Source: Anaerolineae bacterium (GTDB lineage: Bacteria > Chloroflexota > Anaerolineae > JAADDB01). Taken from it: a stretch of DNA of 15,310 nucleotides. The first letter of the stretch is position 1; the number at the start of each line of letters is the position of its first letter. The notes beneath the pieces are model-generated. The model was not told the origin of the DNA, did no database searches, and saw nothing but the letters and a program-made list of their open reading frames with translations. The translations under genes and the position numbers were made by a program. The stretch covers positions 1 through 15,310 of the forward strand of contig WFQT01000099.1 in assembly GCA_015486895.1 (NCBI GenBank), in the 5' to 3' direction. This document shows positions 1-6,289 of the stretch, in pieces.

Positions 1-16
1 ATACAAAACAAGGGGT

Positions 17-34
17 AAAAACCCGCCTATGGGT
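17..34 (-). terminator. Weak candidate terminator after the MoaD-like gene
   Basis: Read on the minus strand, ACCC, a six-base loop and GGGT are followed directly by five T residues, about 40 nt after the stop codon of the MoaD-like gene. The shape fits an intrinsic terminator, but the stem is only 4 bp. It may be weak or fortuitous. The rest of 1-73 holds nothing else I can identify. Confidence 0.3.
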
Positions 35-73
35 GGATCAATTGGGGTGCATATCGACAGTCGGCTTCTCTGC

Positions 74-403
74 TTAGCCGCCTGCGATGTCCGGCAGCAG
101 CTGTACTTGATCGCCCGAATGTAAAGGTTGGGTAGGTCCGACCAAACGACCGTTAACTATCATCAGCAAGTAAGCTACAGGAAAATCGATTGCCAGACGA
201 TCGAGTAGGTCAGCCATGGTGCTGCCGGGGCGCAGTCTCAATTCCAAACAGTTTTGCTGCCCCTCGGAGATTCTGCGCTGCAAGGAAGCACATAAGCGGA
301 CAGTGATTTGAAGAGTCAATTCATGATTAGATGTAGCCAGGTACCCATCACTTCTTGGTCCAACATAGTGATATGCAGCGATGAGCGTCGCACTTAGCTT
401 CAC
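74..403 (-). CDS. MoaD/ThiS-family ubiquitin-like sulfur carrier protein, partner of the AOR
   Basis: This is a small beta-grasp protein of the MoaD/ThiS family. Members carry sulfur as a C-terminal thiocarboxylate, usually for molybdopterin or thiazole synthesis. The sequence ends in the required Gly-Gly (AGG at residues 107-109), and the conserved MIVNGRLV and SGDQVQLLP segments lie before it at about residues 81-104. The GTG start at 403 overlaps the stop of the upstream oxidoreductase (GTGA), which implies translational coupling; I see no separate ribosome binding site. The first 28 residues do not resemble the family. A TTG at 319-317 would give about 81 residues, nearer the usual length, but it also lacks a clear ribosome binding site. 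Placement after a tungsten oxidoreductase suggests a dedicated role in making or sulfurating its pterin dithiolene cofactor. That role is inferred; the family call is firm. Confidence 0.85.
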   Translation of the reverse strand: MKLSATLIAAYHYVGPRSDGYLATSNHELTLQITVRLCASLQRRISEGQQNCLELRLRPGSTMADLLDRLAIDFPVAYLLMIVNGRLVGPTQPLHSGDQVQLLPDIAGG

Positions 404-2103
404 CAGTTGAAAAGCGTATCCAAATCCTCTGCCGGCACATCAAAAACAGCGTTGGTCGGCGGCAGCGGCTCTCGGGTCATCCACTCCGGCAAACGGTCGT
501 CAGCCGCTGTGAAACCCGCCCGACGATTGAATTCCCTCTCTAAGGAGATCGTTTCTCGCCCCAATTGCTGCAGAATGTCCTCGGCCACGGACCAACCGTA
601 GCGGGCGTTGAGTAAGTTCGCAATGGTATCCGGCGGGGCTGCTGCAAAGCCAAACCCGGCAAAAATACACGCCCCCAGCGTGTCATAGCCCGCCATGCTG
701 ATCTGCGCCCCCCGGGAAACGGAGGCTTGCCCCTGGGGATCGAGGTGATCCACTTTGGCCCGAATCGTCAGTCCCGCTGTGTGATCTGCACCCATCGGCG
801 AGGTCGCATAGGTCACGCCGGTCCCTTTGATGGCACGCGGGTCATATGCGGACATGGCCTGACCTTTCACGACGGGAACTCTCTCCACGCCCAGCACGCG
901 TCCCGCTGTCGCTGCACCGTTGCCCAGAATCCGGCCCAACGGCGTTCCCCGTCGTATCTCGCCCACCAAGTCCAGCGCTCGCTCCGCATCCCCCCATTTC
1001 AATAGCCCAGCCTGCGCCGCCACGCCCAAGGCCGCACCAGTGTCAATGCTGTCCAGACCAAGATCGTTGGCCTCTCGGTTCAGCCGGGCGATGGCGTCCA
1101 GGTCCGCTATCCCCAAATTCGATCCCATCAAGCCGATGGTCTCGTACTCCAGCGGCGAAACAATCCGCTTCCCATCAGGACCACCGTAAACATTGGAACA
1201 ATGAATGGCGCAACCGCTCATGCAAGCGTGGGTGGTTTTGCTTTCGGCATCACGCTCCAAAAGCACGTCACGCAAATGTTCCCCGCTGATTTCGTCCGCC
1301 CCCTCGAATTGCCCCGCCGAAAAACCTCTCGTCGGCAAACTGCCGAAATACTGACACATGTTGACCATAGCTGCCGTGCCGTAGTCCGCATAAGTCTTCG
1401 TCTGTGGATGCTGTGTCAGCGCCTGGGTATACGCTTTTTGGGCAGCCCGGAAGGACGCCCTGTCGACAATGGGCGGCTTCTTGCCGCCAGCAGGATTGAT
1501 GACGATGGCCTTGAGCCCCTTCGAGCCCATCAGCGCTCCCAGCCCGCCCCGCGCGGCAATGCGCGACGGCACCCCATCCTGATCCAGGTTCTGGATGCCC
1601 GCTGCCCGCAACTGCATTTCTCCCGCCGGCCCAATCAACGCCATGGACACGCCTTTGCCATAGTCCTGCAACAACAGCTCCGCCGTTTCGTAGACACCCG
1701 CACCGGCCAAATCATCGACCGGATCAAACTCAGCGCCGTCCACCGAGAGATGCAGAACCCACCACTCTTCTTGGTCCGGTTCGTCTTCGATGATCAACGC
1801 TTTGATGCCCAACTGCGCCAAGGCGAAACCACTGCTGCCCCCGGCATTGGACTCCTTGATGCCGCCCGTCAAAGGGCTCTTCCCGCCAATCGAAATGCGA
1901 TCACAACTGGAAAGACGATGCCCCACCAGCAGCCCCGGCGCGAAAACCAACTTGTTGTACGGCCCCAGCGGCTCGCAAGTCGGCGGAACTTCATCCAACA
2001 GAATCCGGGCAGACAAACCCCGACCACCTAAATGTTCCCATTCTTTCGGTACCGGTTCCCGGCGAACTGTTTGCGTGCGAACGTTGACTCGCCAAATTTC
2101 CAT
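400..2103 (-). CDS. Aldehyde:ferredoxin oxidoreductase (tungsten-containing AOR family)
   Basis: Cytoplasmic enzyme of 567 residues that oxidises an aldehyde to a carboxylic acid with ferredoxin as electron acceptor, using a tungsten bis-pterin and one [4Fe-4S] cluster. The N-terminal AOR fold shows LGGRGLSARIL (about 25-35) and GGKSPLTGGIKESNAGG (about 73-89). The cluster cysteines appear as C294, C298 and C302 (ACMSGCAIHC) with a distal C479 (LGACIF). The pterin-binding region GTGVTYATSPMGADH is near 427-441 and EREFNRRAG near 522-530. The first three cysteines are spaced C-x3-C-x3-C rather than the C-x2-C-x3-C of the Pyrococcus enzyme, which suggests a distinct subfamily. I chose the ATG at 2103 because an AGGGTGGG site precedes it by 7 nt; a GTG four codons upstream would overlap that site. 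The gene is visibly G+C-richer than its neighbours, a possible sign of transfer. The substrate cannot be read from sequence. Confidence 0.93.
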   Translation of the reverse strand: MEIWRVNVRTQTVRREPVPKEWEHLGGRGLSARILLDEVPPTCEPLGPYNKLVFAPGLLVGHRLSSCDRISIGGKSPLTGGIKESNAGGSSGFALAQLGIKALIIEDEPDQEEWWVLHLSVDGAEFDPVDDLAGAGVYETAELLLQDYGKGVSMALIGPAGEMQLRAAGIQNLDQDGVPSRIAARGGLGALMGSKGLKAIVINPAGGKKPPIVDRASFRAAQKAYTQALTQHPQTKTYADYGTAAMVNMCQYFGSLPTRGFSAGQFEGADEISGEHLRDVLLERDAESKTTHACMSGCAIHCSNVYGGPDGKRIVSPLEYETIGLMGSNLGIADLDAIARLNREANDLGLDSIDTGAALGVAAQAGLLKWGDAERALDLVGEIRRGTPLGRILGNGAATAGRVLGVERVPVVKGQAMSAYDPRAIKGTGVTYATSPMGADHTAGLTIRAKVDHLDPQGQASVSRGAQISMAGYDTLGACIFAGFGFAAAPPDTIANLLNARYGWSVAEDILQQLGRETISLEREFNRRAGFTAADDRLPEWMTREPLPPTNAVFDVPAEDLDTLFNW

Positions 2104-2167
2104 GATAACACCCACCCTACGTCGTATTCATCTCGTAAACCAAGCCTCTAACGATCCAGAATTTACC

Positions 2168-2202
2168 TCTACACGCCTCCCAATACTTGTCTACACGTCT
2201 CC
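2168..2202 (-). repeat. Two 13-bp direct repeats upstream of the AOR gene
   Basis: On the minus strand GGAGACGTGTAGA (2202-2190) and GGAGGCGTGTAGA (2180-2168) differ at one base. Their starts are 22 bp apart, close to two helical turns. They lie 65 nt before the AOR start, within the 147-nt gap after leuB. This arrangement suits a regulator binding twice on one face of the DNA. I found no convincing sigma-A promoter beside them, so a regulatory role is inference. Confidence 0.4.
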
Positions 2203-2250
2203 ATAGCTATTTTATTGAAAGCAGAGTGCCACACGGCTGTTTACATGCGC

Positions 2251-3342
2251 TTAAACTCGCTCAAGTACGGCATCCGTCATCTCTACTGTGCCTACTTCCT
2301 TCATCCCCGGAGACATGATATCCAGCGTGCGATAGCCATCCTTAAGTGCCTGCTCCACGGCTCCCTCCACCGCATCTGCTTCCTCTGCTAGACCAAACGA
2401 AATCCGTAGCATCATCGCCACACTTAAAATAGTCGCCAGCGGATTGGCAATACCTTTGCCGGCAATGTCCGGGGCCGAACCATGTACTGGCTCATATAGC
2501 CCAAACCATGTTTCCCCAGCAGCAGGTTTCCCCCCCAGCGATGCCGACGGAAGCATTCCCATGGACCCTGACAACACAGAAGCTTCATCACTGAGAATAT
2601 CACCAAACAGGTTGCTAGCGGCAATGACGTCGAAATCTTTCGGCCGACGCATTAAGTACATAGCGCATGCATCCACGAGCACGTCTTCTGATTCCACGTC
2701 GGGATATTGGCGCGAGACTTCGTGTGCTACCTCCCTCCATAGCCTCGAAGAAGCCAGAATGTTGGCTTTGTCCACCGATGTCACTTTGTGACGACGTTGG
2801 CGCGCCAGTTGATATGCCACTTGTAATAACCGAGCCACCTCTTCTTCGCTATACACCATAGTATCAAATGCTTCCCGTTTATCATCGGGCGTAATGCGTT
2901 TCCCTTGAGGCCTGCCAAAATAGACTCCACCAATGAGTTCCCTAACGATCACTATATCCACATCGCGAACAATTTCTGCCCTCAATGGTGATGCGCTTGT
3001 CAACGTAGAAAAGGACTTTACCGGCCTGATATTGGCAAAAAGCTCTAAACCTTTACGCAAACCTAGAAGCCCCTGCTCCGGACGGACAGCAGCCAGTGGA
3101 TCACTCCATTTCGGGCCACCCACGGCACTTAGAAGAACCGCATCAGAGGAACGACACTGTTCCAAGGTCTCTTCCGGCAGCGGCGATCCAGTTTCGTCAA
3201 TGGCAATTCCCCCCACTATGGCCTCCGTCATATCAAACTCATGACCAAACCGGTCGCCAATGGTGCGAAGCACTTTCGCTCCCGCGCTCATTACTTCAGG
3301 CCCGATACCATCCCCGGGCAACAACGTAATTTTGTACTTCAT
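2251..3342 (-). CDS. leuB: 3-isopropylmalate dehydrogenase (LeuB-type beta-decarboxylating dehydrogenase)
   Basis: NAD-dependent oxidative decarboxylation of 3-isopropylmalate to 2-oxoisocaproate in leucine biosynthesis is the family role. The 363-residue length is typical. Visible landmarks are LLPGDGIGPEV (7-17), substrate-binding arginines in the RKGLELFANIRP stretch (96-107), R134 in VRELIGGVYFG with the catalytic tyrosine Y141, the catalytic lysine in SVDKANIL (about 189-196), and the metal and signature region NLFGDILSDEASVL (244-257). GGGGGAG lies about 9 nt before the ATG. No leuA, leuC or leuD is adjacent. The gene stands alone between a decayed pseudogene and the AOR pair, with TTGTACAA palindromes upstream. 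Paralogues that act on tartrate or D-malate share this fold, but the GGVYFGRPQG segment favours isopropylmalate. Confidence 0.88.
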   Translation of the reverse strand: MKYKITLLPGDGIGPEVMSAGAKVLRTIGDRFGHEFDMTEAIVGGIAIDETGSPLPEETLEQCRSSDAVLLSAVGGPKWSDPLAAVRPEQGLLGLRKGLELFANIRPVKSFSTLTSASPLRAEIVRDVDIVIVRELIGGVYFGRPQGKRITPDDKREAFDTMVYSEEEVARLLQVAYQLARQRRHKVTSVDKANILASSRLWREVAHEVSRQYPDVESEDVLVDACAMYLMRRPKDFDVIAASNLFGDILSDEASVLSGSMGMLPSASLGGKPAAGETWFGLYEPVHGSAPDIAGKGIANPLATILSVAMMLRISFGLAEEADAVEGAVEQALKDGYRTLDIMSPGMKEVGTVEMTDAVLERV

Positions 3343-3388
3343 TATTGATTCTCCCCCAAATGGTTATTATGTAACTCGCGATGCATTA

Positions 3389-3445
3389 AATTTGTACAAC
3401 TCGGACATATTACAACCCAAAAGGCGTATCGTGCTTGTACAAATT
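3389..3445 (-). promoter_or_regulatory. Paired TTGTACAA palindromes upstream of leuB (candidate operator)
   Basis: AATTTGTACAA at 3389-3399 and TTGTACAAATT at 3435-3445 form a perfect 11-bp inverted repeat around a 35-nt spacer. Each arm contains the self-palindrome TTGTACAA. The two palindrome centres are 43 bp apart, about four helical turns, so two dimers could bind the same face and interact. The nearer arm is about 47 nt from the leuB start. GT-AC cores are common in GntR-family operators such as AraR sites, but I cannot name the regulator. No clean -35/-10 pair is evident. Confidence 0.5.
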
Positions 3446-3525
3446 AAGCGATAACCGTAAAACAGTCTAGGCCTCCACTTTTAGATGAATGGTGGGAGGA
3501 TATGCGGACACGGCCACACTAGTAA

Positions 3526-3909
3526 ATAACCGAGAAATATCAGGACATACACGGCGTGCTGCACGGTTCTGGCCGCGTCGAGAATATTATTGTCGGATAG
3601 GGGAATCAGCCCGGAATTATGCACATTCCCTCAGCGGCATCATAGGCCAAGGTGTACAACTCACGACACAACAAGGAAGGCTATAAAACCTACGTCGAGT
3701 GTACTCAAGGTAAATGCCTGCATTATTACTTTTACTTTACTGATGAAGAACTGGCGTTACGCTCTCTAAGCGTATTCGTTCTGCTTCAGATGCCAAGTGA
3801 TCGCCATAGCATAGCAGTTGACAGAGATGGAAATTATCTCCTCCCTGGTATTGGATTCTTATTACGTGAATTACTTATCACGCCTACAATGATTCAGCTA
3901 TTAAGGTAA
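3526..3909 (+). pseudogene. Decayed fragment of an uncharacterised bacterial protein family
   Basis: One plus-strand frame reads on past two TAG codons (3598-3600 and 3643-3645) to a TAA at 3907-3909. Its pieces keep a recognisable order: GRVENIIVG, stop, GNQPGIMHIPSAAS, stop, then a stretch containing YNSRHNKEG and GKCLHYYFYFTDEE. From memory, these match a conserved block of a widespread hypothetical protein of several hundred residues, with landmarks like FRVE-I, PGLVHI, YKPWHDK and GKCLHYYFYF-D. After about 3755 the likeness fades, apparently through an internal deletion before LLQ. No start with a ribosome binding site is present and the N-terminal part is missing. It is the only trace of plus-strand coding in the window and probably an old remnant. 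The function of the parent family is unknown to me. Confidence 0.5.
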
Positions 3910-3946
3910 CACTTCCCAAGAAGACCACAGCCAGTAAGTCCTGATT

Positions 3947-3986
3947 CCGGGTCGAAAGCAGCTATGACTCACCACTATCGACCCGG
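3947..3986 (-). repeat. 9-bp perfect inverted repeat downstream of the ABC transporter operon
   Basis: CCGGGTCGA (3947-3955) and TCGACCCGG (3978-3986) can pair across a 22-nt loop, starting 32 nt after the binding-protein stop codon. It could be the 3' hairpin of the long operon transcript, protecting it from exonucleases or weakly terminating it. No run of T residues follows on the minus strand, so a standard intrinsic terminator is doubtful. Confidence 0.45.
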
Positions 3987-4018
3987 TCCCCCGCTTGATA
4001 ACCTCTTTTCGACGGCTT

Positions 4019-5077
4019 TCATGTTTTGTGAATATAGTGTTTGACGTTCTCTTTCGTAACGACAGAAACACCGACATCTGTATACGGCGGCACCTGAGGC
4101 GCATTTGCCGCACGCCAATCACCATTACCGAACTCTGGAATCGTGTTGTTGGCCAACCAGTAAAGGTAATGCGTGGCAAGCCATTCTTCCATGACACTGT
4201 TTTGCGCAAGTGTGGCAGAGATCGTGCCATCCTGTACATAGGGCAACATATCCTGATCTCTATCCATAGCTACGACCTTTATCTTGCCAGCCATGCCCGT
4301 TTCTTTCAGCGCCCGGGCAATAGCTGCGCCAGCCGTAGCATCTGTCCCAACAATCATGTTCAGATCAGGATGAGCCTGAATGAGTTGCGTTGCGACAGTA
4401 ACTCCATATGCCGGATCAGACTTATCATTGACAATCTCCACTACCTTGATGCCATTGTGTTGCTTAAATACATCAAGGTATCCGTTTTTTCGGCTTTCAT
4501 GCACTTCTATGCCAGGTACCGTCATGATGGCGACATTACCTTTGCCTTTCAATAACTTGACGGCGATCGTTCCGCCGGTCCGACCAACACCTCTGTTATT
4601 AGGCCCTACAAAGCCATATCGTGCAGTTGGGTCATTCACATCGGAATTAACAGTGACAATAGGAATACCTTCCTTCAGCGCTCGCTTCATCGTATCGTTC
4701 AAAGATGCGACGTCAGCTGGAAAGATCATAATCCCTGCTGGCTTGCGAGAAATCAGATCATCCAGTATTTTTAACTGTTTCGAAGCATCGTATTCCTGAG
4801 GGCCCAAGAACTCAGTTTTAACTCCAAGGGCCTTCCCAGAAGCATCCATACCTTTCCGTCCATCCAGCCAGAATGCAACCGATGTAACGGCACATAACCA
4901 AACATACGTTTGGTTTTTTTGCTTCACTACAACAGTAGCGCTCTGCTTTGTAGGTTGTGCGGTAGCTTTTTGGGACTGCGATAACTTTCCACAACCCGCC
5001 AAAGCCAGCGCGCCTACACCAAGCGCAGAAACATGTAGGAAGTCACGCCGAGACATGTGTGCAGATTTCTTTTTCAT
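4019..5077 (-). CDS. Sugar ABC transporter substrate-binding lipoprotein (CUT2, RbsB-like)
   Basis: Extracytoplasmic receptor of the CUT2 importer encoded just upstream, 352 residues. The signal peptide reads MKKKSAHMSRRDFLHVSALG: it has a twin-arginine motif (SRRDFL, residues 9-14), a hydrophobic stretch and the lipobox LAGC with C29 as the lipid-modified residue. This predicts folding in the cytoplasm, Tat export and membrane anchoring. The mature part is a periplasmic-binding-protein fold of the ribose/galactose type, with ISRKPAGIMIFPAD, NDPTARYGFVGPNN and the TDATAGAAIARAL stretch. The ATG at 5077 is preferred to a start 42 nt further up because AAAGGA precedes it by about 10 nt and a signal peptide then begins at once. 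A 207-nt gap separates it from the permease, unlike the tight spacing elsewhere. Ligand specificity is unknown. Confidence 0.9.
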   Translation of the reverse strand: MKKKSAHMSRRDFLHVSALGVGALALAGCGKLSQSQKATAQPTKQSATVVVKQKNQTYVWLCAVTSVAFWLDGRKGMDASGKALGVKTEFLGPQEYDASKQLKILDDLISRKPAGIMIFPADVASLNDTMKRALKEGIPIVTVNSDVNDPTARYGFVGPNNRGVGRTGGTIAVKLLKGKGNVAIMTVPGIEVHESRKNGYLDVFKQHNGIKVVEIVNDKSDPAYGVTVATQLIQAHPDLNMIVGTDATAGAAIARALKETGMAGKIKVVAMDRDQDMLPYVQDGTISATLAQNSVMEEWLATHYLYWLANNTIPEFGNGDWRAANAPQVPPYTDVGVSVVTKENVKHYIHKT

Positions 5078-5284
5078 GTTAGCACATTCCTTTCTGTTCA
5101 GGATTAAGTACATAGCCATTCACGAATTCCTCTTTACGTTCCTCCATGCCAAATAGACAACTCTCAGGACATCACCTCCTTCTTTTCATCAACTAGTACC
5201 CCTAATACCACAACAGTGTATTCCGCCACAGCGTGCCCGATCCTCCTTGTTCGCTCGCAACTAGCATCGCGGAAAAGCCAATAA
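5078..5284 (-). other. 207-nt intra-operon spacer with surplus Shine-Dalgarno sites and a possible 21-residue ORF
   Basis: The minus strand of this spacer contains two perfect AAGGAGG sites (5248-5242 and 5181-5175) that serve no recognised gene. A GTG at 5229, 12 nt after the first, opens a 21-residue frame ending at 5164 (MAEYTVVVLGVLVDEKKEVM then S). The second AAGGAGG lies at the tail of that frame. It may be a small peptide gene, a leader that tunes expression of the binding protein, or the remnant of a lost gene. Nothing here proves translation. Confidence 0.25.
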
Positions 5285-6289
5285 TCACGAGTTCCTATGT
5301 GAAAACATGTCTAGACCCACTGCAACAAGTAGAATTGTACCGGTAACAGTGCCCTCCCAATATACTGATACTCCTAACAGCGTCATTGCATTACTTATGA
5401 GAGCCATGAAAACTAAACCCAGCAATGCTCCCAACACTGTCCCCTTACCTCCCGAAAGACTCATCCCGCCTATAACACTGGCTGCAATTACTGTTAGCGC
5501 CACATTCGAGAACACCGTTGGAATACCGCTAGTCAGTCGGGCCATTGTTATGATACCCCCAAATGCAGCGGTAACACCCGTAAGGACAAACGTAAAAAGG
5601 ACTACTTTATCAACTGGGATACCAGACATTTGGGCTGCTTTGGAGTTTCCACCGATATAGTATAGTTGTCTTAACGTCCTACCACGACGTAAAAGAATGT
5701 CAATCACAAGGCCGATCACCACCAAAATGATAAAGGGCACAGGTATTGGACCCACACTCCCTTGCCCTATCCACGCAAAGCTAAGGGGGACATTAATCAC
5801 AGGATTCCCTTCGGTAAATCCCAATGCTACACTCCGGATTATTATCATCGTGCCCAGCGTGGCAATCAGGGCATTAATTCTCAGCTTTGTCACAAGGACG
5901 CCATTAATCCAACCAACAAAAGCACCCGTTCCAACACCGCCGAGTACAGCAATCGTATAGGGAACATGTGCCGTAACAATCAGCCAAGCTGTAACAATTC
6001 CCGTGAGCGCCATTACCGCACCGACCGATAGGTCAAACTGAGCGGCAATGAGCAACAATGCCTGTCCTATCGTAACAATCCCTTCCATTGAAAACCCGCG
6101 CGTAATGGCCGTGAAATTCGTTACGCTGAAAAAGTAAGGAGATAGAATGGTCATAATCAGGCATTCCACCAATATCAGCCCCACCAAGACTGCTTCCCGT
6201 TGCCTAATCAGATTCCTCAAGAAAACAACAATCTTTGAGCGAATAATTGAGGATGTGGACAACTTCGAACCTATTGGGCTATTTACCAT
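5285..6289 (-). CDS. Sugar ABC transporter permease (CUT2, RbsC-like)
   Basis: Integral membrane subunit of the importer, 334 residues, of the branched-chain/ribose permease family (BPD_transp_2). It is strongly hydrophobic, with roughly eight to ten membrane segments and a charged N-terminal cytoplasmic stretch. Typical segments are QALLLIAAQFDLSVGAVMAL, INALIATLGTMIIIRSVALG, the cytoplasmic IGGNSKAAQMSGI loop that meets the ATPase, and VIGGMSLSGGKGTVLGALLG. The ATG at 6289 is preferred: ACGGAGG stands 6 nt before it, whereas the ATG two codons upstream directly abuts that site. The start overlaps the end of the ATPase gene by 11 nt, so the two subunits are probably translationally coupled. 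Only one permease gene is present, consistent with a homodimer. Confidence 0.92.
   Translation of the reverse strand: MVNSPIGSKLSTSSIIRSKIVVFLRNLIRQREAVLVGLILVECLIMTILSPYFFSVTNFTAITRGFSMEGIVTIGQALLLIAAQFDLSVGAVMALTGIVTAWLIVTAHVPYTIAVLGGVGTGAFVGWINGVLVTKLRINALIATLGTMIIIRSVALGFTEGNPVINVPLSFAWIGQGSVGPIPVPFIILVVIGLVIDILLRRGRTLRQLYYIGGNSKAAQMSGIPVDKVVLFTFVLTGVTAAFGGIITMARLTSGIPTVFSNVALTVIAASVIGGMSLSGGKGTVLGALLGLVFMALISNAMTLLGVSVYWEGTVTGTILLVAVGLDMFSHRNS

Noticed and set aside
1201..2031. Long plus-strand open frame opposite the AOR gene
   Set aside because: It is a shadow of the G+C-rich minus-strand gene: no ribosome binding site, no recognisable motif and an arginine/proline-rich composition.
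3343..3660. T-box leader upstream of leuB
   Set aside because: No AGGGTGGNACCGCG-type antiterminator sequence or terminator with T run was found on the minus strand.
3526..3909. Amber (TAG) read-through or pyrrolysine use, because both internal stops of the relic are TAG
   Set aside because: The frame also lacks its N-terminal part, a start signal and, apparently, an internal segment, so decay explains it better.
3901..4239. Minus-strand open frame overlapping the end of the binding-protein gene
   Set aside because: It is out of frame with the binding protein, lacks a ribosome binding site and resembles no family.
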